The translations under genes and the position numbers were made by a program. The notes below the pieces were generated by a model. It made no database searches and was not told the DNA's origin. It worked only from the letters and a program-made list of their open reading frames with translations. Of a stretch of 64,000 nt of DNA, positions 36,263 through 44,001 are shown piece by piece (positions within the stretch are counted from its first letter, which is position 1; each line of letters opens with the position of its first letter). The stretch is from Streptomyces mayonensis (GTDB lineage Bacteria > Actinomycetota > Actinomycetes > Streptomycetales > Streptomycetaceae), in contig NZ_JACBYP010000021.1 of NCBI RefSeq assembly GCF_018982965.1, forward strand, positions 25,112 through 89,111, given 5' to 3'.

Positions 36263-37468
36263 GTGACCGACAGTTATCTCTACGCAGCGGCAAGAACACC
36301 CTTCGGACGCTTCTCCGGCGCCCTCGCCGGTGTCCGGCCCGACGACCTGGCGGCACTCGCCGTCAGCGGGGTCCTCGGCAAGGTGCCGGCGCTCGAACCG
36401 GGCGACATCGACGACGTCGTCTGGGGGAACGCCAACGGCGCCGGCGAGGACAACCGCAATGTCGGCAGAATGGCCGTCCTGCTGGCCGGGCTGCCCACCG
36501 GCGTTCCCGCCACCACCGTCAACCGGCTGTGCGGCTCCTCCCTGGACGCGGCGATCATCGCCTCGCGGGCCATCGAGACCGGGGACGCCGACGTCGTACT
36601 GACCGGCGGGGTGGAGTCGATGTCGCGGGCTCCGTGGGTGCTGCCCAAACCGCACCGCGCCTACCCCGCCGGTGACATGACCGCGGTGTCCACCACCCTG
36701 GGCTGGCGGCTGGTCAACGAGCGCATGCCGAAGGAGTGGACGGTCTCCCTGGGCGAGGCCAACGAGCAGCTGGCCGAACGGTTCCCCGTCTCCCGCCGGC
36801 GGCAGGACGAGTTCGCCGCGCGGTCCCACGAACTCGCCGACGCGGCCTGGAACGCGGGTTTCTACGAGGACCTGGTCGTGCCGGTCACGGTGGACCGCAA
36901 GGGCGACACCCTCGCCCGCGACGAGGGCGTCCGGCCCGGCTCCACGGCCGACGGGCTCGCCGCGCTCAAGCCCGCGTTCCGCCCGGACGGCGTGATCACG
37001 GCGGGCAACGCCTCACCGCTCAGCGACGGGGCCTCGGCCGTACTGCTCGGCTCGGGGGCCGCCGCCGCGCGCATCGGCGCCGACCCGCTGGCCCGGGTCG
37101 CGGGGCGCGGGGTGTTCGCGCTGGACCCGCAGATGTTCGGCTTCGCTCCGGTGGAGGCGGCGAACCGGGCGCTGCGCGGCGCGGGCATCTCCTGGTCCGA
37201 CGTCTCCGCGGTCGAACTCAACGAGGCGTTCGCCGTGCAGGCACTGGCCTGCGTGGACGCCTGGGGGATCGATCCCGGGACGGTCAACGCCAAGGGCGGC
37301 GCCATCGCCCTCGGCCACCCCCTGGGCGCCTCCGGCGGCCGGCTGCTCGGCACGCTGGCCCACCGGCTGAAGGAGTCCGGCGAGCGGTGGGGCCTCGCCG
37401 CGATCTGCATCGGAGTGGGCCAGGCACTCGCCGTGGTCCTGGAGAACGTGACGGAGACGAGCCGATGA
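36263..37468 (+). CDS. Acyl-CoA thiolase (3-oxoadipyl/acetoacetyl type)
   Basis: A 401-aa type II thiolase. Catalytic C90 is in NRLCGSSLDAA, the active His in GHPLGASGGR, and C382 in AICIGVGQALA. The usual CxGGGxG is CIGVGQA here, a mild deviation. Length and VELNEAFAVQALAC fit the PcaF/PhaD group that cleaves 3-oxoadipyl-CoA to succinyl-CoA and acetyl-CoA, but acetoacetyl-CoA thiolases look alike. GTG at 36263 begins the conserved N-terminus. The CoA-transferase alpha subunit overlaps the stop by 4 nt. Confidence 0.88.
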   Translation: MTDSYLYAAARTPFGRFSGALAGVRPDDLAALAVSGVLGKVPALEPGDIDDVVWGNANGAGEDNRNVGRMAVLLAGLPTGVPATTVNRLCGSSLDAAIIASRAIETGDADVVLTGGVESMSRAPWVLPKPHRAYPAGDMTAVSTTLGWRLVNERMPKEWTVSLGEANEQLAERFPVSRRRQDEFAARSHELADAAWNAGFYEDLVVPVTVDRKGDTLARDEGVRPGSTADGLAALKPAFRPDGVITAGNASPLSDGASAVLLGSGAAAARIGADPLARVAGRGVFALDPQMFGFAPVEAANRALRGAGISWSDVSAVELNEAFAVQALACVDAWGIDPGTVNAKGGAIALGHPLGASGGRLLGTLAHRLKESGERWGLAAICIGVGQALAVVLENVTETSR

Positions 37469-38133
37469 CCACACAGCTGTGCGCCGACGCCGACGAGGCG
37501 GTCGCCGGGATCGAGGACGGATCCACCGTGCTCGTCGGCGGCTTCGGGATGGCCGGGATGCCGGTCGCCCTGATCGACGCCCTCATCCGCCAGGGCGCCA
37601 AGGACCTGACCGTGGTGTCCAACAACGCCGGCAACGGCGACACCGGGCTGGCCGCGCTGCTCGCCGAGGGCCGGGTCCGCAAGGTGATCTGCTCCTTCCC
37701 CCGCCAGAGGGACTCCTACGTCTTCGACGGCCTGTACCGGGCCGACCGGATCGAGCTGGAGGTCGTGCCGCAGGGCAGCCTGGCCGAGCGGATGCGGGCG
37801 GCCGGGGCCGGTATCGGCGCCTTCTACTGCCCCACCGGAGCGGGCACCCTGCTGGCCGAGGGCAAGGAGACCCGCGTCATCGACGGCCGCCCCCACGTGC
37901 TGGAGTACCCGATCAGGGGCGACGTGGCGCTGATCGGCGCCCACCGGGCGGACCGCATGGGCAACCTCGTCTACCGCAAGACGGCCCGCAACTTCGGACC
38001 GGTCATGGCGACCGCCGCCACCACCGTCGTCGCGCAGGTCCGCGAGATCGTCGAGACCGGTGCGATCGACCCCGAGACCGTCGTCACGCCGAGCATCTAT
38101 GTCGACCGAGTGGTGCAGGAGGGGACCGCATGA
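37465..38133 (+). CDS. 3-Oxoacid/3-oxoadipate CoA-transferase, alpha subunit
   Basis: A 222-aa family I CoA-transferase subunit A. The glycine-rich VLVGGFGMAGMP (about 24-35) and YCPTGAGTLLAEGKE are characteristic. It pairs with the following beta subunit to move CoA from succinyl-CoA or acetyl-CoA to a 3-oxoacid. ATG overlaps the thiolase stop (ATGA). Sequence does not decide between 3-oxoadipate (PcaI) and acetoacetate (ScoA). Confidence 0.88.
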   Translation: MTTQLCADADEAVAGIEDGSTVLVGGFGMAGMPVALIDALIRQGAKDLTVVSNNAGNGDTGLAALLAEGRVRKVICSFPRQRDSYVFDGLYRADRIELEVVPQGSLAERMRAAGAGIGAFYCPTGAGTLLAEGKETRVIDGRPHVLEYPIRGDVALIGAHRADRMGNLVYRKTARNFGPVMATAATTVVAQVREIVETGAIDPETVVTPSIYVDRVVQEGTA

Positions 38134-38840
38134 ACACCGACCGATCCACCGCGCAGGAAGTACCCGCCCCGCAGGACACGCCCGGCCCGCAGGACGTACG
38201 CGGTCCGCTGGGCCAGGACGACATCGCCGCCCTCGTGGCCCGGGACATCCCCCACGGTTCCTTCGTCAACCTCGGTATCGGCCGGCCGACGTCGGTCGCC
38301 GATCATCTGCCGGCCGGCTCCGGTGTCGTACTCCACACCGAGAACGGCATGCTCAACATGGGGCCCGCCGCCCGGGGCGACGCGGTCGACCCCGATCTCA
38401 CCAACGCCGGCAAGATTCCCGTCACCGAGCTGCCCGGGTCGGCGTACTTCCACCACGCGGACTCCTTCGCCATGATGCGCGGCGGTCACCTCGACGTCTG
38501 TGTCCTGGGCGCCTTCCAGGTCTCCGCGGCCGGCGACCTCGCCAACTGGCACACCGGCGCGCCCGACGCCATCCCCGCGGTCGGCGGAGCCATGGACCTG
38601 GCGATCGGGGCGAAGAAGGTGTTCGTGATGATGACGCTGTTCACCAGGACCGGCGCGCCCAAGCTGGTCCCGCGGTGCACCTACCCCCTGACCGGTCAGG
38701 GCTGTGCCGACCGCGTCTACACCGACCACGCGGTGTTCGACGTCACGCCGGAAGGTGTGGTGGTGCGGGAGACCTTCGGGACCAGTGTCGACGAGCTCGC
38801 GGGGCGCCTGGACCTGCCGCTGCTGCCGCTCGGCGGCTGA
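38130..38840 (+). CDS. 3-Oxoacid/3-oxoadipate CoA-transferase, beta subunit
   Basis: A 236-aa family I CoA-transferase subunit B. The catalytic Glu that forms the glutamyl-CoA thioester is in HTENGMLNMGP; the family norm is SENGxxGxGP, so the first residue and one Gly differ. An unusual Pro/Gln/Asp-rich N-terminal extension (about residues 8-27) precedes the fold. The start overlaps the alpha-subunit stop. A strong hairpin follows and ends the three-gene operon. Confidence 0.88.
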   Translation: MNTDRSTAQEVPAPQDTPGPQDVRGPLGQDDIAALVARDIPHGSFVNLGIGRPTSVADHLPAGSGVVLHTENGMLNMGPAARGDAVDPDLTNAGKIPVTELPGSAYFHHADSFAMMRGGHLDVCVLGAFQVSAAGDLANWHTGAPDAIPAVGGAMDLAIGAKKVFVMMTLFTRTGAPKLVPRCTYPLTGQGCADRVYTDHAVFDVTPEGVVVRETFGTSVDELAGRLDLPLLPLGG

Positions 38841-38871
38841 CGCCGCGCGGAGAGCGCCGCGCAGAGGACGC

Positions 38872-38911
38872 CGCGAACGCCGCCCGACCGTCAGCCTGGG
38901 CGGCGTTCGCG
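38872..38911. terminator. Bidirectional terminator between CoA-transferase and MFS genes
   Basis: A perfect 14-bp stem (CGCGAACGCCGCCC at 38872-38885 with GGGCGGCGTTCGCG at 38898-38911) around a 12-nt loop. The MFS stop codon lies inside the loop. It separates the LysR-linked operon from the MarR-linked importer. Confidence 0.85.
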
Positions 38912-40258
38912 CAGGTCGCGGGCCTTGACGCCGACGAGCAGCAGGGCGACGGCGAGCAGCACGATGGCGGCGCTGATCTGCAGGCCGAGGGCGAGGCTGC
39001 CGGTCCTGGCCTGGATGAAGCCGAGCAGGGACGGGGAGGCCGCGGCGGCGAAGGAGCCCATCGAGGTGACGAAGGCGATGCCGGTGGCCGCGGCGCGCTC
39101 GCCGAGGTAGATCGAGGGGATCGAGTAGAAGACGGTGAGCCCTGAGTAGTGGGCCGCGGCCAGCACGGACAGCAGGACGACGACCAGGACGACGCTTCCC
39201 TCGGACACCGAGAGCGCGACCATGGCGCAGGCGGCGACCGTCCAGCTCAGGGCCGCGTGCCAGCGGCGTTCCAGGGTGCGGTCGGAGTGCCGGCCCACGA
39301 TCTGCATGACGACGATGCCGAGCAGCGGGGGCAGCGCGGAGAAGAACCCCAGGTTCAGGACGTCGCCCACGCCCGCGTCGGCGATGATGCGCGGGGTCCA
39401 GAAGGACACGGCGTTGGCGAGCGTGTAGGCGCCGCAGGCGCACAGGCCGATGATCCACACCTTGGGGTCGCGCAGCGCGAGCAGCAGACCCCCGTGCCCC
39501 TTGTCCTCGTCGGTCTTGCGCCGCTGGTCGGCGACCAGGTCGGCGCGCACCGCCTTCTTCTGGGCCGGGGAGAGCCAGCGGGCCTGCTCGGGCTCGTCGA
39601 CGAGCCAGACGAGGACGGCGACGGCGAGCAGGATCGGCGGGATGCCCTCGATGACGAACAGCCACTGCCAGTCGGCCAGACCGCCCACGCCGCCGAAGGT
39701 GTGCATGATCCAGCCGGACATCAGGGAGCCCAGTACTCCCGCGACGGGCACGCCCGCGAAGAACACCGCGGTCATCCGGGTGCGTCGCGCGGAGGGGAAC
39801 CAGCAGGCCAGGAAGTACAGCGCGCCGGGGAAGAAGCCGGCCTCGGCGACGCCGAGCAGGAACCGGGCGACGTAGAAGGTGACCTCGTTCTGCACCAGTG
39901 CGGTGGCGACGGTGACGACACCCCAGGACGCCATGATGCGTACGAGGGTCCGGCGGGCGCCGAACCGGGCGAGCAGGCTCGCGCTCGGTACCTCGAAGAC
40001 GATGAAGCCGACGAAGAACAGCGTGACGCCGAGGCCGTAGACGGCGGAGCCGAAGCCGAGGTCGCGTTCGAGACCGTGCTCGGCGATGCCGATGTTGGTG
40101 CGGTCGATGAAGCTGACGACGTAGCACACGACCAGCAGCGGCATCACGCGCCAGGCGATGGTGCGGTAGGTGGCGTCACGGTCGACGGACGAGGCGTCGG
40201 CCCCCGGCGGTTCCGGGGATTCCGTGGCAGCGGAGGGAGAAGTGGAGGGGTCGACCAC
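38891..40258 (-). CDS. MFS organic-anion transporter (ACS family)
   Basis: A 455-aa, 12-helix major facilitator. YVVSFIDRTNIGIAEHGLERDLG in helix 1 and the following loop are diagnostic of the anion:cation symporter family, which takes up tartrate, phthalate, hexuronates and similar acids. The GTG start at 40258 has AAGGAG nine bases upstream. It is divergent from marR, and the shared 113-nt region holds a palindromic operator, so uptake of the island's substrate is probably repressed by MarR. The substrate is unknown; an organic acid is the safe inference. Confidence 0.9.
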   Translation of the reverse strand: MVDPSTSPSAATESPEPPGADASSVDRDATYRTIAWRVMPLLVVCYVVSFIDRTNIGIAEHGLERDLGFGSAVYGLGVTLFFVGFIVFEVPSASLLARFGARRTLVRIMASWGVVTVATALVQNEVTFYVARFLLGVAEAGFFPGALYFLACWFPSARRTRMTAVFFAGVPVAGVLGSLMSGWIMHTFGGVGGLADWQWLFVIEGIPPILLAVAVLVWLVDEPEQARWLSPAQKKAVRADLVADQRRKTDEDKGHGGLLLALRDPKVWIIGLCACGAYTLANAVSFWTPRIIADAGVGDVLNLGFFSALPPLLGIVVMQIVGRHSDRTLERRWHAALSWTVAACAMVALSVSEGSVVLVVVLLSVLAAAHYSGLTVFYSIPSIYLGERAAATGIAFVTSMGSFAAAASPSLLGFIQARTGSLALGLQISAAIVLLAVALLLVGVKARDLRERRPG

Positions 40259-40328
40259 GATGTACGACTCCTTGCGTGAAGTGACAGGGTCGCAGAGGGG
40301 CGCGACCGGTGCGAGTCTCAACCTCGGC

Positions 40329-40345
40329 TGTTGATAAAGTCAACA
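40329..40345. promoter_or_regulatory. MarR operator 1 (marR/MFS divergent region)
   Basis: TGTTGATAAAGTCAACA: six-base arms TGTTGA/TCAACA around a 5-nt A/T-rich centre. The same sequence occurs in opposite orientation at 40949-40965. It lies between the divergent importer and marR genes, close to both promoters. Confidence 0.8.
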
Positions 40346-40371
40346 CCTCGGGAGGAGTCGCCGGCGATACG

Positions 40372-40866
40372 ATGTCCGCCATGCAGAAGCGTGAGGGTGG
40401 CTCAGACCTCGTCCCGATCTCCGAGCTGTTGTCCTACCGGCTGTCGCGCACGTCGTCGGCGCTGTCGCGCAGCGCGGCGCTGAGATACCGGCGCGAGTTC
40501 GACGTCAGCCTCGGCGAGTGGCGCACCCTCGCGCTCATCGCCGCCGACCCGACGCTGACCCTCAACCGGCTCGCCCGCCGCGCCGGACTGGACAAGGCAC
40601 AGATGAGCCGGGTGGTCCGAGGCCTGGTGGAAAGGGACCTGGTCCGCCGTACCGAGGGCTCGGGGCGCACCCGGCAACTGGCCCTGACCGAGGCCGGAGT
40701 GGTGCTGTACCGGGGCCTGATCGCGGCGGCCAACGAGCGCGACGCCGCGTTCGCGGCCACCCTCTCCCCCGAGGAGTCGGACGCGCTGGAGCGCGCCCTG
40801 GAGAAGCTGGCCGACCTCGCCCTGACCATGGAGCACCAGGAACGGGAGCGGCTCGACGACGCATAG
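40372..40866 (+). CDS. MarR-family regulator of the CoA-ester catabolic operon
   Basis: A 164-aa winged-helix regulator. The DNA-binding segment is LTLNRLARRAGLDKAQMSRV (about 63-82) with the wing EGSGRTRQLALTEAG. MarR proteins in catabolic clusters (CouR, FerR, PaaX-like functions) typically bind a CoA thioester to release DNA. The gene is bracketed by two identical inverted operators, one at its own promoter and one before the downstream operon. The start could be 40372 or the in-frame ATG at 40381; GGAGGAG lies at 40351-40357. Confidence 0.88.
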   Translation: MSAMQKREGGSDLVPISELLSYRLSRTSSALSRSAALRYRREFDVSLGEWRTLALIAADPTLTLNRLARRAGLDKAQMSRVVRGLVERDLVRRTEGSGRTRQLALTEAGVVLYRGLIAAANERDAAFAATLSPEESDALERALEKLADLALTMEHQERERLDDA

Positions 40867-40945
40867 GGCGACGCATAGGGCGACGCATGGGGCGATGCGT
40901 GGGGCGGCGCCCGGGACGTCGCGCACACCGGCCAGCCGGCCCGAC

Positions 40946-40968
40946 AGGTGTTGACTTTATCAACACCT
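40946..40968. promoter_or_regulatory. MarR operator 2 (catabolic operon promoter)
   Basis: AGGTGTTGA, five bases, TCAACACCT: a perfect 9-bp-arm palindrome 42 nt before the lyase gene start. Its 17-nt core is the exact reverse complement of operator 1. With longer arms it is probably the tighter site. Confidence 0.85.
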
Positions 40969-41009
40969 GGGGGTGATTCTGGTCGGGTCATCCACGAGGA
41001 GGTGGCCCG

Positions 41010-41957
41010 ATGACCGACGCGGTCACGATCTGCGAGTGCTTCGCCCGGGACGGTCTCCAGCACGAACCCGGGTTCTTGCCGACCGATACGAAGATCAGCC
41101 TGCTGGAGTCCTTCGCCGCGGCCGGCTTCCGCCGCATCGAGGCGACGAGCTACAGCCATCCGCGGTGGGTGCCCGCCTTCGCCGACGCCAGTGAGGTGCT
41201 GGCGGGCGTCACCCACCGCCCCGGCGTGGCGTTCAAGGCGACCTGCCCCAACCCCAGGGCCGTACGCCGTGCCCTGGACGACCTCGACCGGGGCGCCGGC
41301 GCCGAGGAACTGAGCCTGCTGGTGTCCGCCAGCGAGAGCCACACGGAGCGCAACCTGCGCTCCACCCGCGAGGAGCAGTGGCAGCGGGTGGCGGAGATGA
41401 CGGAGCTGGCAGGCGGCCGGTTCCGGCTGGTCGGCGTGGTGTCCGTGGCCTTCGGCTGCCCCTTCGAGGGCCCCGTCGACCCGGGCCGGGTGGCCGAGGA
41501 CGTCGCCCGCTTCGTCGAGCTGGGCGCGGACGCCGTGACGCTGGGCGACACCACCGGCGTCGCCACGCCCGGCTCCGTCACCGCACTGTTCCGCCGGCTG
41601 GAGCGGGACCATCCCGGGCTGCCGGTCGTCGCCCACTTCCACAACACGCGCGGCACGGGCATCGCCAATGCGGTCGCCGCCCTGGAGGCGGGCTGCCGCC
41701 ACTTCGACAGCGCCCTCGGCGGAGTCGGCGGCCACCCGTCGCAGATCGGCTACGGCGCCGGTCTGACCGGCAACGTCTGCACCGAGGACCTCGTCGCCCT
41801 CTTCGACGCGATGGGCGTCGAGACCGGCCTCGACCTCGACGCCCTGGCCGCCGCCTCGCGGGCCTGCGAAGAGGCGCTCGGCCGGCCGCTGCACAGCATG
41901 GTGGCGCGGGCCGGCTTCGACCGCTTCCCGTCACCGGCGGCCACCACGGCGGCCTGA
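41010..41957 (+). CDS. HMG-CoA-lyase-like DRE-TIM lyase with altered active loop
   Basis: A 315-aa TIM-barrel lyase of the HMG-CoA lyase/citramalate group. RDGLQ at 13-17 (metal Asp14), CPFEG at 150-154 and HFHNT at 209-213 (metal His pair) are conserved. The flexible loop that normally reads GGCP with the catalytic Cys is GGHP here (His242), and HCHDTYG is HFHNTRG. Metal-dependent retro-aldol cleavage of a CoA ester is still plausible, but true HMG-CoA specificity is doubtful. First gene of the MarR-controlled operon, 42 nt after operator 2. Confidence 0.8.
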   Translation: MTDAVTICECFARDGLQHEPGFLPTDTKISLLESFAAAGFRRIEATSYSHPRWVPAFADASEVLAGVTHRPGVAFKATCPNPRAVRRALDDLDRGAGAEELSLLVSASESHTERNLRSTREEQWQRVAEMTELAGGRFRLVGVVSVAFGCPFEGPVDPGRVAEDVARFVELGADAVTLGDTTGVATPGSVTALFRRLERDHPGLPVVAHFHNTRGTGIANAVAALEAGCRHFDSALGGVGGHPSQIGYGAGLTGNVCTEDLVALFDAMGVETGLDLDALAAASRACEEALGRPLHSMVARAGFDRFPSPAATTAA

Positions 41958-42013
41958 CCGCCTCGCCCCCCTGCGCTGCCCCCCTTTTATTCTCCGGACC
42001 GAGGAGACCCCAC

Positions 42014-42784
42014 GTGACCGTCACGACCAGCGGACGGCCGGCCGCCCCGAGTGACCCGGCCGCCGACGTGCTGCTCGTCGAGGACCGCGGCGCCGTCCGC
42101 GTCCTGACCCTGCACCGCCCCGAGAAGCTCAACGCGCTGAACACCGCCCTGACCCGGGCGCTGAGCGACGCCCTCGCCGCGGCCGAGCGGGACGCCGGTG
42201 TCCGCGCCGTCGCCCTCACCGGTGCGGGCCGGGCCTTCTGCGCGGGCGCCGACCTCTCCGAGTTCTCCGAGCTCACCCCGGACCAGCCGGACGCCGTACT
42301 GGAGCGGGCGGCGCTCACCGCGAAGCTCCAGACGCAGATGCAGTCGATGGGCACGCCGGTCGTCTCGGCGGTGCGCGGGGCCGCGGTGGGCGGCGGGGCG
42401 GGACTGGCGCTCGGCGCCGACATGGCCGTGGCCGGCACCGACCTGAAGTTCGGCTATCCCGAGCTGCGCCACTCCATCGTGCCCGCCCTCGTGATGACCG
42501 GGCTCCAGCGCCACCTGGGCCGCAAGCTCGCCTTCGAGCTGGTCAGCACCGGCCGGATGCTGAGCGCCGCCGAGGCCGCGGAGCACGGCCTGGTCAACCG
42601 CGTCGTGGAGCCGGACGAGGTGCTGGACGCCGCGCTGGAGATCGCCGAACGGTGGGCGGCCGTCGAGCCGCGGGCGATCCACGCGGCCAAGGACCTCTTC
42701 TACCGCGTCGCCGACCTGCCCACCGAGGCCGCGATGCGGGCCGGGCAGGACGTCAACGCGCTGATGCGGGCGTTCCGCCGGTGA
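42014..42784 (+). CDS. Crotonase-family protein lacking one catalytic Glu
   Basis: A 256-aa enoyl-CoA hydratase/isomerase fold. CoA-binding GRAFCAGADLSEF (72-84) and oxyanion GGGAGLALGAD (126-136) are clear. The first hydratase Glu (E144 of rat crotonase) is Gly130, while the second is kept as E150 in YPE. A single-Glu crotonase is more often an isomerase, lyase or hydrolase than a hydratase. GTG at 42014 follows GAGGAG. Its stop overlaps the next GTG (GTGA). Confidence 0.85.
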   Translation: MTVTTSGRPAAPSDPAADVLLVEDRGAVRVLTLHRPEKLNALNTALTRALSDALAAAERDAGVRAVALTGAGRAFCAGADLSEFSELTPDQPDAVLERAALTAKLQTQMQSMGTPVVSAVRGAAVGGGAGLALGADMAVAGTDLKFGYPELRHSIVPALVMTGLQRHLGRKLAFELVSTGRMLSAAEAAEHGLVNRVVEPDEVLDAALEIAERWAAVEPRAIHAAKDLFYRVADLPTEAAMRAGQDVNALMRAFRR

Positions 42785-44001
42785 GCGCGCCGACCGCGCC
42801 CCGCCCGCTGGAGGGCGTCACCGTCCTGGACTTCTCCCGGGTGCTGGCGGCCCCGATGGCCACCCAGATCCTCGCCGAGCTCGGCGCCACCGTCGTCAAG
42901 GTGGAGCGGCCGGGCGGCGGTGACGAGACCCGCGGCTTCGAACCCCGGCTGCCGCAGGGCGAGAGCGCCTACTTCTTCGCCTTCAACCGCGGCAAGCGCT
43001 CCGTCGCCCTCGACCTCAAGGACCCGCGCGGCCGGGACGCCGCCCGCCGGCTCGCCGCCCGCGCGGACGTCGTGGTGGAGAACTTCCTGCCCGGCGCGAT
43101 GGACCGGCTCGGCCTCGGCTACGACGACCTCGCCGCCGACAACCCCGGACTGGTCTACGTCTCCGCCACCGGCTTCGGGCAGAGCGGCCCCGACCGCACC
43201 CGCAAGGGCTACGACACCGTCTTCCAGGCGCTGTCCGGCGTGATGGCGATGACCGGCGAACCCGACGGCCCGCCCAGCAAGACGGGCATCCCGGTCGCCG
43301 ACATGACCTCCGGCCTCTGGGTCGCCATCGCCGTGCTCACCGGCCTCGCCGGGCGCGGCGTCACCGGCCGGGGCCGCCACTTCGACGTCTCGATGATGGA
43401 CGTCCAGCTCAGCCTGCACGCCCTCAACGCCGCCCGGCTGTTCGCGCTGGACGAGGACCCCGTGCGCACCGGCACCCAGCACCCCGGCCGGGTCCCGTCC
43501 GCGGCGTTCGAGACGGCCGACGGCGGCTGGCTGCACATCAGCGGCAGCGACCAGCACTGGGTGCCGCTGTGCGAGGTCCTCGGCCTCCACGACCTCGCCG
43601 CCGACCCGGAGCTGCGGCGCAACGCCGGACGGGTCGCCCGGCGCGAGCACGTGATGACCGCCCTGCGCACCGCGATCGCCCGGCGCGACCGCGACCCGCT
43701 GCTGAAGGAACTGCTCGCCGCCGACGTACCGGCCGGTGCGGTACGCGGCGTCCGCGAGGCGCTGGCCGACCCGCACGCGCGGGCCCGCGGCGTCGTCACC
43801 GAGTTCGAGCACCCCACCGAGGGCACCTTCCGCGCCCTGCGCACCCCGCTGCGCGAGACCGGCGGCGCGCCGCCCACGGCCGGTGCCCCGCCCTTGCTCG
43901 GCGCGGACACCGGCACCGTACTGTCCGAACTGGCGGGCCTCGGCGACGAGGAGATCGACGAGCTGCGGGAAGCGGGGGTGATCCAGGATGGCGGGCGCTG
44001 A
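42781..44001 (+). CDS. CaiB/BaiF-type class III CoA-transferase
   Basis: A 406-aa family III CoA-transferase, which exchanges CoA between two carboxylates through an aspartyl-CoA. The nucleophile is Asp174 in GIPVADMTSG. Other marks are LDFSRVLAAPMATQILAELGA, NRGKRSVALDLK and GRVPSAAFETADGG. It may activate the imported acid using a CoA product of the pathway, an alternative to the ATP-dependent synthetase two genes on. Start GTG overlaps the previous stop; the next gene begins 14 nt before its stop. Confidence 0.9.
   Translation: MSAPTAPRPLEGVTVLDFSRVLAAPMATQILAELGATVVKVERPGGGDETRGFEPRLPQGESAYFFAFNRGKRSVALDLKDPRGRDAARRLAARADVVVENFLPGAMDRLGLGYDDLAADNPGLVYVSATGFGQSGPDRTRKGYDTVFQALSGVMAMTGEPDGPPSKTGIPVADMTSGLWVAIAVLTGLAGRGVTGRGRHFDVSMMDVQLSLHALNAARLFALDEDPVRTGTQHPGRVPSAAFETADGGWLHISGSDQHWVPLCEVLGLHDLAADPELRRNAGRVARREHVMTALRTAIARRDRDPLLKELLAADVPAGAVRGVREALADPHARARGVVTEFEHPTEGTFRALRTPLRETGGAPPTAGAPPLLGADTGTVLSELAGLGDEEIDELREAGVIQDGGR

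Noticed and set aside
36263..38840. Firm assignment of the thiolase and transferase to protocatechuate degradation (pcaF/pcaI/pcaJ)
   Set aside because: No protocatechuate dioxygenase, cycloisomerase or lactone hydrolase is nearby; acetoacetate-type activity is equally possible.
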